Shown here in pieces: positions 34,102 to 43,949 of a stretch of 64,000 nt of DNA; positions within the stretch are counted from its first letter, which is position 1, and each line of letters begins with the position of its first letter. The DNA comes from Apostichopus japonicus (taxonomy: Eukaryota; Echinodermata; Holothuroidea; Aspidochirotida; Stichopodidae), in the NCBI RefSeq assembly GCF_037975245.1, contig NC_092576.1, positions 12,989,611 through 13,053,610 on the forward strand, in the 5' to 3' direction. The notes under the pieces are model-generated. The model worked only from the letters and a program-made list of their open reading frames with translations, did no database searches and was not told the origin of the DNA. The position numbers were made by a program, and so were the translations under genes.

Positions 34102-34396
34102 TTAAGCATGAAAATTTCGAATTTGGTTGCACTTCACACCACCAGGCAACTGGTAAAGAACTTTTTGGAAAAATTCCCAGGCACCAAGACATTCAATTTG
34201 GTATAATTCAGATTAAACACATAGAATGATTTGAAGCACACATCAATGGCCTTCATAAATGTCCTCTGGGGTAGGGCATGTCTGTCGATGATCACAAATG
34301 ACTGCTGAGGATGTATTTTGCTTCCTCCAAGAAGTAACACATATGGCTGAGGTCTTTCTGAAATCTTTTGCAAATAGAATTCCAAGTTGATGCTTC
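34102..34396 (-). pseudogene. Terminal exon-like remnant of an unrecognised protein
   Basis: Behind a strong acceptor (poly-pyrimidine tract ending TTGTTACTTAG) the frame reads through FYLQKISERPQPYVLLLG, PQQSFVIIDRHALP and FKSFYVFNLNY. After a one-base shift near 34185 it continues as WEFFQKVLYQLPGG to a stop at 34102-34104. The FYVFNxxY ... W-F-xQ-x-YxLPG ending recurs in uncharacterised animal proteins I remember as repeat-associated; no function is known to me. The single frameshift argues for a pseudogene, unless an intron border was missed. Confidence 0.5.
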
Positions 34397-35980
34397 CTAA
34401 GTAACAACAAAGAAAAGAAAAAAAAATCCCATCATAATGAAGTTGTGTTAAACCTCCTTGGAGCATAAGCAGTTATTTACATGTACCCCTCACAAAACAT
34501 TGACATTCCTAAAGAAAATGCCCACAATTTAATCAGTTGTGATTCTAACTTCTTCAAGTATATGTTGAAACTAGAAAGCCAGTTGGCCTATAGTGATTCC
34601 TTGTCAAAACAGGAACTTGCATTAAACATTCATCAGACAATGTAGGCAACTTTTACAACCAATGCATCATGTTAACAATGCTTAAAACAATGATCACTCC
34701 CACTGTATGCAATTGTGTAGATTGATATGAATTATAAAAGCTAGATCACTTCCATAATATAGCTAAATTAAAGTTGGGCCTAGGTCTAAAAGTATCACCA
34801 ATCCACATCAGCTTCGGCCTTCTTGCAACAACTTACAAGCTAAAATGGCAATTATATATTGTATTACATGAATATGTTTATCCCTTATTAAACATAGTAC
34901 CAGCGAAACTATAGGCCCATGCCCGATGCTATTTAAAATGTATTGCCTTGAAATAGCCTAAGTATACCCTACTAGTACTAGGCCTAGTACTACTTAAAAA
35001 AAGTGACTCGCAGGGTATACAAAGTTACGGTTAACGTACAGTACAATGAATAGAATGCAGTAGATTACAATGAAGGCCTAGACCAAAGTCCTCCGTCCTT
35101 CCGTAGGCTACTCCGTTTAATGTTTACTTGTATGTAGGCTACACTGATTCGTTGACAATTATGAGTTGACTATGACAAACAGCAGCTAGCCTATTATATT
35201 AACTCATTGTATGACTTTAACGTTAGGTCTACGTAACGCAAGCGATTCAAATGCATTCATCTACCCAACTTAGTCGTGGGTCTCTAAGCATTTCTCGTTC
35301 TTGTCACGATCACTTACATAATATCAAAACATATCTTCGGATTTTTAAATCAATTCTTCCAGGCCCCAGTCTCCTAACGTCATTTTCCATGCCATTGTAG
35401 CTCGTAATCGCACACTGAGTACGAAACGGTATGTGGCTTGCACGTATATATGGCCGTGGTTACTATAGTACATTTAGTAACCATAAATGTCGACAAATTG
35501 GTACAAGTAGTGTTGTATTATGTAAACTCTGCTTCCCTTTGGTTAACGCTTTGGTAAAAGTTACTTGCTATCATGTAAAATGACTTAGTAGATGTTTACA
35601 ATAAGTTTGTGTAACCCTCAATCTCATGCATACTGTATGAATACTTTTACAGAATGTTGTGTAATATTTACATAATTCCATGTACTTTTTTACAACACGT
35701 GATTTACATAACATTATTTTACATATTGTTTTCTGTGTGTAAACAGTACATATGCAGGATTCTTCAATTTGCTTGTAAGCGACTTGTGTGCTCCAGTTCT
35801 TAGCCAATGATGGCTTTCACCCCAAAGAAGTCCCCATCATGCACGCCGTATTATGACAAAGCATGTAGGCTATAGGCCTACACCCCCCCCCCCCCCTCCT
35901 TACCAACCATGTCTGTATACCGGCTGTATACCAGTGCAAACACTATAGACTTACATTTACCCCAACCATGTTGAAAAACC
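34397..35980. other. Unassigned intergenic sequence
   Basis: No supported exon. A poly-C run lies at 35882-35897. Confidence 0.4.
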
Positions 35981-35984
35981 CATC

Positions 35985-36300
35985 TCAATAACTTGGCCCT
36001 AACTCTAGATATGGTTGATCGAATGCAACTACTGTGGTCCATAAAGGGAAATTATATAATAGTTTCCCCTGATAGAATATAGCCTGTGCCTTCATTGCTG
36101 CTGAACTCGTGGAGGATCCATATATGCTAGAGCTTTTAGTGGATTTTGACTTAACAGAGTTTGTGTCAATGTTAACTGATTCACGCTGTTGCCTTGTACT
36201 GCTGTCGTGATCCATTGTTTCGGTCTGTTTCCTTACCCGTTGCTTCGCTGGGTTCTTTCTCAACACGGAAATGTCTTCCTGATCGTGTACTCATTGCTAT
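35985..36300 (-). mobile_element. Possible retroelement gag N-terminal fragment
   Basis: A start-like frame (MSTRSGRHFRVEKEPS) at about 36294 is followed by a frameshift into a Ser/Thr/Lys-rich segment (VKSKSTKSSSIYGSSTSSAA) ending MKAQA. Ser-rich segments leading into Ala/Lys repeats are common at the start of BEL/Pao-like gag proteins. The evidence is compositional only. Confidence 0.35.
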
Positions 36301-37045
36301 GCCTTGATTCAGTCTTTTTACTGTGCTGTCCTCGCGCTAATAAACTGAGGGCGCTATACAGCCAGACAACCATTTCCCCTCAAGACCCAAAATAAAGAAA
36401 CTGTGACAAGATCATGGACATTTGATACAGTTTAATACGTTGGTGAATGAGTGAGTAGACGGTAAAACTGAAAGAAACAAAGGAAAAACTACAGTATGTC
36501 TAAATTATAACAAGGTGAGAATAATGAACATGTTATAAAAACAAGGCTAGATACTGTAACATATGCCACAAGAAGGTGACATTCCTGACTAAAGATAATG
36601 TGAAATTAACATAGGCAAGGTAAACAAATACTGTATGTCAGGCTTGAATAAATACAAAAACACAACAATATATCTCCCTGAGAGAGTAATTTGTAAGACC
36701 TGCTTAAAAAGGATACACATAATTCTTCAACACATGTGATGTACTGTAATGATGCATCACCCCGGAGTGCTATTTCTATTTGCCAACATCACCTTGCTCT
36801 TACACCATTCTCTAAAGAAATATGTGGAAGCCAGGACTCCACGAGTCCATGTTGACTCTATGGAGCTGCCATGCAGCTAGTATTAATACTGAAGGGATGT
36901 CCTTCCTGATGTGAACGTTTTACTTTACTACAATTGTTGTCTTTCCCAGAGCTATATCTGTTCTCGACTCAAGCGTAACTCAAAACTAAGGTAGAAGTCT
37001 CATCATCCAATGTTACTCCTGCTGATGATATTCTTGCTTCAAGAG
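36301..37045. other. Unassigned sequence downstream of the gag-protease element
   Basis: If the minus-strand gag-protease element at 37048-38744 were complete, RT should lie here and beyond. No RT motif is seen, so the element is truncated or rearranged. Confidence 0.5.
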
Positions 37046-37047
37046 TA

Positions 37048-37737
37048 TCACTGCCAGTCTATTTCCCTTTGATTTGTCATCTTCTTAGACTTGTTGACTT
37101 CATTCATCACGTTTGTTTTTGATAGTTGGTTCCAATCATGGCCAAAGTGTTTATGAACATTGAGGAATTCTAAAATATCACTTCGACCTAAGTCAATAAC
37201 AAACACAAAGAGAAAAAAAGGGATAAGATGTTTGGGCAGTTGGCTGACTGGTTCTATCATCACTTCCGTTGCCGACGCATGCACTGGACAGGAGACATTA
37301 ACCACCTGGACTGATCTTGCTGGTAATTTGACTTTGTGCTTCCCAGGTATTCTTGCTAAAGTATAGACTGGCTTCGACAGCTTTGACTCGTCCATCTTGT
37401 AACCAAGCATGTCAACAAGAATTTCTCCTGGTATTCGGTGGATGATATTCATGCCCAGTAACAATGGAGGGTCTTGATCGTCTTCAACCACTAGAATCAT
37501 TTCGCCACCAACTTTTACATCTGTCTCAAAATAACCCAAGAAGGGAATCCTTGTTTGGTTGACTGCCTTTAACCCAAGCCACCTTAATTCTGCCAATGAC
37601 TTCCCTGCAAACAACGTCAAGAAACGAGCCGTGGATAAAAGTGTGACAGCTGAACCTGTATCAATCACTGCCTTGATCTGAGAGCCATTCATCACCCCTG
37701 TGGTAGTAGGACGCTCCCCGACAATAGACGAATACAA
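37048..37737 (-). mobile_element. LTR-retrotransposon aspartic protease ORF
   Basis: A 229-codon frame contains the retropepsin active site AVIDTGSAVTLLS and the second conserved block PPLLLGMNII about 70 residues later, spaced as in LTR-element proteases. It lies directly downstream of the gag/zinc-knuckle region in a different frame, as expected for gag-pro order. There is no RT after it. Part of a broken element. Confidence 0.85.
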
Positions 37738-37799
37738 TTCTGTCGAGCCCCCTTAATTGTTTCTCCGTTACAGAACATGGCTCACTGTGCTGGATGTCT

Positions 37800-38744
37800 C
37801 TAGTTTTCCTGCTGTGAAATGACAGCAGGTGACACAGGTACTGGGCTGCGGCATTCCCTCGCCAAATGACCCATCTTCTGGCATCGATGGCACCTGAGAT
37901 CTTTCTTCGGGATGCGGGCAGGTCGTGTGGTTTGTGTCTCCAGTTTGTCGAGTCATGTTAAGATGCCTGACTGTTGGGTCTGCAGGGCTTCCATCACCTC
38001 AGCCTGGCTTTTTACAGCTGTTGTCAAATCGACCAGGGCTTTCGTGATTTGAGTGGTCTCTGCCTCGACAGCACTCACTGGCTTTCGAACACGTCTTCTG
38101 GGGAGGTCACGATCCTCTTCTGCCATATCTAGGGCCCAGTCTCTCAACTTAATGAAAGACACTTCAAGGTCTTGTATAAGGGCCTTCTTAACCTCACGGC
38201 GCAACACTCCATCAAGCAGCCCATCGCGGAACAGCTCCTTGATGGCTTGCTCTGCATCAGGGGCACCAGGTACCTTCTTAAGTTGGTCCGCTAGAGACAT
38301 GAGTTTAAACGCAAACTCTGCAATTGTCTCCTCCTCTCGTTGGACTTTGTTACACATTTCCCTCATCAGGGAGCCAAGGGTACGGCGGTCCCCAAATGTG
38401 TCTGACAACTTCTGAAGGATCAGGTCGGGGTCAGTGGTTACGTCTGACGGTTGATGCCGCATTTCCTGCCTGGCTGCTCCCTCCAGGTTGGCCAATATGA
38501 AGTCTTTAGCATCAGTTAACTTTCGTACCTTCAGTGCTGCCTGAACGTCTTCCCAGAAGCTGCTCACTGATGGTCCCTCAGTACCGGAGAATGCTCTTAT
38601 CTTCCTCTCCTTCTCTAACACATAGACGGTGTTCGGAGCCTCCCGTTCTGCATGTATTTCCTCCCTCTTTGCCTTCTCATGCTCGAGACTTTCTACAAGA
38701 GCATCCAGCTGGCGCTGCAGGTCCTTCATCGCTCCTTTAGACAT
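37800..38744 (-). mobile_element. LTR-retrotransposon gag with CCHC zinc knuckle, interrupted by in-frame TGA
   Basis: The frame opens MSKGAMKDLQRQLDAL (coiled coil) and continues through capsid-like sequence with FSGTEGPSVSSFWEDVQ, LEGAARQEM, IAEFAFKLMSLADQL and IKELFRDGLLD. It reaches a TGA near 37951; the same frame then continues without shift into a perfect CCHC knuckle, CHRCQKMGHLAREC, ending at TAG 37800-37802. The protease follows in another frame. These motifs match gypsy-like gag. TGA could be a mutation or a readthrough site; with one copy I cannot tell. Confidence 0.88.
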
Positions 38745-38825
38745 TTATACTAAGCTCCGCAGCCGTTGATTCATACAATAAAGAAGAGTAAAATCAAAAT
38801 TAAGGAAAAACAGTCGTTTTCGTTA

Positions 38826-38845
38826 CACCACCCCCCTCTTAAAAA
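38826..38845 (-). other. Polypurine tract followed by TGTAACG (possible LTR border)
   Basis: On the minus strand AAGAGGGGGGTGG is followed by TGTAACGAAAACG. A polypurine tract preceding TG is the expected 3' LTR junction. TGTAACGAAAAGG also appears near 43997, upstream of the second zinc-finger copy. The shared stretch is only ~11 bp, so this is suggestive only. Confidence 0.3.
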
Positions 38846-38864
38846 AACACAATGCTTCCACGCA

Positions 38865-39582
38865 TTACCCTTCTACTCGAGATGTTCCTCCCTCACTCGT
38901 CGATAGTAGAACCCATCCTGAACCGCCGTCTCTGTTGTTACCACATACCTCTTCTTCTCGGTCACTCTCACTACTTTCCCACTCACAACTGGTGCTTCCT
39001 GCCAGTACCTCTCTTGCCTCTCCGATTGCCCTCTTCATGGCTTCGCCAATATCAGTCCTCTGGTCAGCACCGGTGTCCTGTCGGAACAGCCTCGGGTCCG
39101 GTCCGTCATTATCCTTTATCCTTCGAGATAATTGTGGGGTTTTTTTCTTGCAAAATGTGGTCTTGGGACTTCACAGGCTAGCTGGTTCTCCGGACTGCCA
39201 GGGAGCAAATCGCTCAACCTAGGGGCATAACTGGGAAGGACTTGTCTCCGAACCTTCGGTGTCTGTGGTTCCTTGGCAGACGACGTACTCTGACTAGAAG
39301 CCTTTCTCTTCACCACCAAACCATCTGCCTTTGGTGTTACTTCCGGGTGTGACTTGTCGTATGTGGTGGTTGTTGGTGGGATGTCTCTATGTGCCGGATT
39401 AGGTTCCCCTTTCTTTCCGATGAGTATTTGCACTTGGTGCATGCAAATCGGGAGCCTTTGTGTTTTCTCTGCATGTGGTCTTTGAGCTCGGTCATCGTCG
39501 GACATCTCACCGTGCATGTTCTACAACGGTACTCAATGGACAACTCCAACTCCTTCTCGTCCATGGAATCAGTGAAATTCAT
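38865..39582 (-). pseudogene. C2H2 zinc-finger ORF, element-associated, frameshifted
   Basis: The first 81 codons encode two C2H2 fingers: CRTC-x12-H-x4-H and CTKC-x12-H-x4-H. A shift near 39360 moves to a frame with a basic, Ser-rich linker (VVKRKASSQSTSSAKEP, PSYAPRLSDLLPGSPENQ). A second shift at an A run near 39140 leads to an acidic tail ending GGTSRVEG at 38865. The first part and the upstream leader are duplicated at 43634-43949. No host homologue recognised. The setting suggests an accessory ORF of a retroelement. Confidence 0.6.
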
Positions 39583-39750
39583 GTTGACTAGTTAACGGAT
39601 CTGTAAGAAACAAAACATACAAAAGTCGTACTAAATAGGTACTGTTTTGGAAATATCGTTATACGTTATAGGCAATAATCGTTGAGCCACTGTGGAGGTT
39701 TTCTACTTCTTGGGCCCTGAACATTGTGTCTGTTGGAGTCTGACACTTGT
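39436..39750 (-). repeat. Duplicated zinc-finger leader segment, copy A
   Basis: Contains the start of the zinc-finger ORF and ~165 bp of leader. Nearly identical to 43634-43949 (only a few differences seen), in the same orientation, 4.2 kb apart. Confidence 0.92.
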
Positions 39751-39767
39751 GCACTGAAAACTTAAAT

Positions 39768-40145
39768 TGGTCCACCGACTAACATAACGTTAGTCCATCT
39801 GGTGCCTCTACCGACTAACATAGCCTTAGTCAGTTGCTATACCGACTAATTTATTCCTTAGTCAGTTGGATTTCTTAGTCGGTCAGCTTAGTCCGTCAGC
39901 TTAGTCGATCAACAATATCTTAGTCGGTAAATGTATATTAGTCAGTTACATTAGTTGGTGACATTAGTCGGTCTTTACCGACTAATTTATATGAGCCACC
40001 GACTAGTTTATAGCAGGTTTTACATTAGTCAGGGTGGTGCCTCTCCCGACTAACCTTTCTTAGTCGGTATCGACTGACTAGTTGCACTGACTAGAATCAC
40101 TGAAAGAATTAAACCCGACTAGTTTCACTGACTAGAACCACTGAA
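39768..40145. repeat. TTAGTCGGT/ACCGACTAA motif cluster
   Basis: About twenty exact or near copies of TTAGTCGGT and its complement ACCGACTAA occur in mixed orientation at irregular spacing. The block abuts the duplicated leader at 39750. Confidence 0.85.
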
Positions 40146-40149
40146 AGAA

Positions 40150-40660
40150 AAGAGCAGAAGAAACACAAATAATGTGTACGCTGGCAATATTTATTTCTGA
40201 TAAAACTTCTGATGTCTACAATTCATTTTAGTCCAACAAAGTTAAGACAAGTTAATGGATCAAACATGAATCCCAAAAGTATAGTACTGCACAATAATGC
40301 AAAGTTGAATCTTGGGCAAGAGTTCCTCACGACTTTCGTTTTAAAGTGGTACCCCAAATCGACACCAGTTAAGTCTTCACGAACAAAGAGTGTTTCTCTT
40401 AACTACAAATGGCCTCCCAGTTGTCTTCAGGAAGCCAAAAACCTGCACCATTATTGACCTGTGAACAGAAAATATGATATACGTGTAAGCACAGATACAG
40501 ATATAGCACATGATAACTCACATTAGCATAAACAAACATAAATTTACATTAAAATTTCATAACATATTGGGAGGTATTCATTTAAATCTAGGTCCCTCAA
40601 ATTATAAGCCAGGAATAGCAGCTTTACCAAATAATTATTAGCTTTGCACAGAATAATTGC
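40150..40660. other. Unassigned intergenic sequence
   Basis: No supported feature. A possible minus-strand exon-like string (FWLPEDNWEAIC) near 40430 is too short to call. Confidence 0.35.
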
Positions 40661-41244
40661 CAGTAACTATTGGTGGTGGGGTACCCCTGCCAGTGATCAA
40701 TAATTGACCCCTCACGGCTGACCTAGGTCAAGAAGGGGATGGGCATTTTGGGGGTCTACTGGCAGGGGTACCCTTCCCCCCCCCAATATAAATTACTGGA
40801 AATGCCCATCCCTTACATATGAAGTGATACCTATCATTTTCCAGTAGGTTTCAAGTGGTTACCTCATGAGCTGACCTAGGTCAATGAGTGGATGGGCATT
40901 TTGGGGGTCTACTGGCAGGGGAACCCCACCAATATAAATTACTGGAAATGCCCATCACTTACATATGAAGTGATACCTATCATTTTCCAGTAGTTTTCAA
41001 CTGGTTACATCATGAGCTCATCTAGGTCAATGGGGGATGGGCATTTTGGGGGTCTACTGGCAGGGGTACCCCACCAATAAAAATTACTGGCAATGCCCAT
41101 CCCTTGTATCTGAAGTCCTAACCTTCATTTTCCAGAAGGTTTCAAGTGGTTACCTCATGAGCTGACCTAGGTCAGCCGTGAGGGGTCAATCATTGATCAC
41201 TGGCAGGGGTACCGTATCCCGCCACCAATAATTACTGGCAATGG
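40661..41244. mobile_element. Inverted-end element containing a ~150-bp tandem repeat
   Basis: The left end (GCCAGTAACTATTGGTGGTG ... CCCCTCACGGCTGACCTAGG) and right end (CCTAGGTCAGCCGTGAGGGG ... CCACCAATAATTACTGGC) are long inverted repeats of about 70 bp. Between them three tandem units of about 145-155 bp carry GGATGGGCATTTTGGGGGTC, TACTGGCAGGGG and AATTACTGGAAATGCCCAT, plus the palindrome TGACCTAGGTCA. No coding capacity. Confidence 0.85.
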
Positions 41245-41346
41245 CCATTTGTTGCTCTTGGGGCCATACCTGACACATTGTACTTACTTTGATGTGGTTA
41301 CCATGAAAGCTGATCTAGGTTAGCTATCAGGTGACTTTAAACTTAC

Positions 41347-41826
41347 TCTCCCAGCCACACCCACCACAGCCGGTTTGCCAGTCGTCTGGTTTCATATACA
41401 GGAATGCACTGTGAACATTGTGATGTACCAGGCAATTGGTTACCTTCCCAGCTAACCAAACCCTCTGGGCTCCCGCTCTACAAATCAGTAAAAATTTGAC
41501 CAAACTTATGAAGCTTGCACGTAAATGATATACCAGACTGTTTTTTTTAAAACAGGTTATGAAAAGTATCTTTAATATCATTAAACAGTTGGGTACAATA
41601 GTTAAACTCACTCTTCCATCTTTTTTCTCTATGGTACTTGTTCCTTTGCTACTTGGACTCTCGGATAAACTCTTTTGTTCTGCAAAGGTTACCAATATAT
41701 CATCTTAAAACATGTCTTTAAACCATATATAACACAGTTCTCCTCTTCTGTTGCTGCCTCCACACTGGTGTCGTACATCACAGGAAACCTCACCCTTGAC
41801 TTGGATATTTGGCTTTTCAATTCTTC
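41347..41826 (-). CDS. Possible exons of an unrecognised gene
   Basis: Three minus-strand segments have splice-like borders. 41826 down to about 41690 follows TTTCTATTTTCCAG and reads EELKSQISKSRVRFPVMYDT then an acidic stretch (EAATEEENC). 41679-41612 lies between CTTTGCAG and GTGAGT and reads QKSLSESPSSKG. 41477-41347 lies between TGATTTGTAG and GTAAGT; its best frame includes HNVHSAFLYMKPDDW. The phases I infer do not all agree, so this is a hint only. Confidence 0.25.
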
Positions 41827-41829
41827 CTG

Positions 41830-42155
41830 GAAAATAGAAACAGCAAAGTATTCATCATTTGAAAAAAAAATTATTAAATAAAGTTGTCACCACAAAGTTA
41901 TGTGAGATTTGCTTCCACTATAGTTTAAAAAAACAATCCCAGAGTTTGAAGCAGACTGTAAAAAGCTGAACATTTGAACCAGAGTGTCATCACACTTTGT
42001 AGCACTTTTTAAATTTTGGCTACAGATGGAAATTCTTTCAAGATATAACAGACTCTGTCATACCTAACTAAACATAGACATGTCCTTTATAAGTATGGGT
42101 AGTATCAACGCTGCACGTCAAATGGCTACGGATATACACCCTGATCAAAAGTGAA
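41830..42155. other. Unassigned sequence
   Basis: No supported feature. Confidence 0.35.
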
Positions 42156-42159
42156 AGTG

Positions 42160-43119
42160 CCCCTGGATCGGGGCAGGTTGTAACAAGACATGGGGCAGGT
42201 TGTAACACATTGTTTACTTACTGAAACAACATAGATTTTTGCAAACAAATGCAGATGAATAATTAAAATAAGATATCGAAAATGCTAAACAAAGAAACAT
42301 ATACATATCTGTAACAGTGGGTACATGAGATATATCTGGGGACTTTAGAATTCACGCCCCTTGGAATGTCGTGCCATGTTAATCTGACAGCTCACTGCAG
42401 TTATGGCAGATGTAAGTATCATGGCCTTCAGTGCAAGCATCGTGAGCCCAATCAAAGCACCCAGAACATCTATTAAACCCACTTCTCCTCAGGCTGGCTG
42501 TCTGCATACTTCTCGTCACAGACTAGACAGTACCATGTTTGATGTGGATCCGCCTGTATGTTTGTTTCCCCTTCCCTTTGCTGCTCGCTCCAACTTTGCC
42601 TTTCGCGGGTTTCTTGGGTTTGGTTTTCCTCGCTGAACTGGCTGCAGCCAATGCATTTTTCTCGGGTGTGTCGGTCAGTATTTGCTGTGTGACCTCGCTG
42701 CTTCCCACGGCGGTTGGTCATCTTCCTGGGTGGGGCCCTAGGCAACTGCCTAACTGCAGAGGGAGAGAACTGCCCAATCCTAGAAAGTATCTGGAAGGAA
42801 TCTGTGGAGCGTGCTGTCTTGGTAGGATCTGGACCCAGATCTGCAGGCGTGGATGCTGTGGAAGGACCGGCCAGATTACCATGATCGGATCCATGGGCTC
42901 CGGTACCATCAGATGCCTCCGATACACCTTCGGTCTCTGCTGCATGTGCTGGACCGGTGGTGTCAGAAGGCACGTCATCTCCAGACCCATCTCCCTCAGC
43001 TGTGGTGGTAGGGAGAGGGAGCACCAAAGTATATTATTCCTATCCGGTTCTAGCCCTCTGCGATGACGTAAGAGGCGATGTTACAACCTACCCCTGTAAC
43101 AACCAGCCCCGGTCTCCCC
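42160..43119 (-). mobile_element. pogo/Tigger-like DNA transposon fragment with PHD-type C-terminus
   Basis: The ends carry inverted repeats, each with two GGGGCAGGTTGTAACA-like units: one pair at about 42171-42214, the other, inverted, at about 43079-43110. TA lies at the right border (43120-43121). The interior encodes only the transposase C-terminal part on the minus strand, in several frames: FQILSRIGQFSPS, then QQILTDTPEKNALAAASSAR with a Lys-rich tail, then WYCLVCDEKYADS, then CSGCFDWAHDAC and TYICHNCSELSD to a stop at 42379. C-x2-C ... C-x2-C ... WAHxxC ... CxxC is the PHD-like finger ending many DDE_1 (pogo/Tigger/jerky) transposases. The catalytic DDE domain is absent. It interrupts the LINE endonuclease ORF beginning at 43780. 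Confidence 0.8.
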
Positions 43120-43780
43120 TACCAACAATAATGGGTTTACTGTCTGGTAGATTAAGTTCAATCCACACTGATTCCATCCCATCTTTAACAAGATCATCCC
43201 GAGGTGTGTAAGCCCGATTATTCCTGATGTAAGTGCAAACTCCACCGCCGGAGCGATCACGGTCTGAACGAATGATGTTGTAGCCAGGTAGTAAAATCTC
43301 AGTGTCGGTGACACTGTCGTCAAGCCAGGTTTCTGATATAGCGATAATAGTAGCTTGGGTTTCTAATGCAATGGTTCTGAGTTCGGAAATCTTAGGTAAC
43401 AGTGACCTTGTATTAAAATGGATGAGGTGAATACCCTTGTGTTTAAACATATCGAGGTTGGTAGGCCAATCAGAAGTATCCATTTTTTCCTGCAGCATAT
43501 CCTCGTTTGCGAAATTTGGTGGATCGTCTTCATTGACATTTAAGTTATAAAATGGAAGGTCTTGGAAAGAACATTGGTTGCAGAGGAATGCAGTTTCTCT
43601 TTGGGTGGAAACAAGCTCCTCGTAAAAAGAGATGGTGCATGCAAATCGGGAGCCTTTGTGTTTTCTCTGCATGTGGTCTTTGAGCTCGGTCATCGTCGGA
43701 CATCTCACCTTGCATGTTCTACAACGGTACTCAATGGACAACTCCAACTCCTTCTCGTCCATGGAATCAGTGAAATTCAT
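43120..43780 (-). mobile_element. Chimeric ORF: C2H2 finger start fused to LINE endonuclease
   Basis: One continuous frame starts with the first zinc finger shared with 39582 and switches at RFACT to a different sequence with FLCNQCSFQDLPFYNLNV. It then enters an endonuclease/exonuclease/phosphatase fold typical of CR1/Jockey LINEs: IHLIHFNTRSLLPKISELR, IIAISETWLDDSVTD, YNIIRSDRDRSGGGV. The frame runs into the pogo/Tigger-like insertion after SKPIIVG at 43120. RT is not present next to it. The finger-to-LINE join is in frame. Confidence 0.85.
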
Positions 43781-43949
43781 GTTGACTAGTTAACGGATCT
43801 GTTAGAAACAAAACATACAAAAGTCGTACTAAATAGGTACTGTTTTGGAAATATCGTTATACGTTATAGGCAATAATCGTTGAGCCACTGTGGAGGTTTT
43901 CTACTTCTTGGGCCCTGAACATTTTGTCTGTTGGAGTCTTGACACTTTT
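43634..43949 (-). repeat. Duplicated zinc-finger leader segment, copy B
   Basis: Same ~315 bp as 39436-39750, with the start codon of the ORF at 43778-43780. Differences are a handful of substitutions and one-base indels. Confidence 0.92.

Noticed and set aside
37048-38744. Host-domesticated gag gene
   Set aside because: Internal TGA, gag-pro order and lack of host context fit an ordinary broken retroelement better.
42539-43066. 175-codon plus-strand frame
   Set aside because: Antisense shadow of the transposase C-terminal region, which has recognisable Cys/His motifs on the minus strand.
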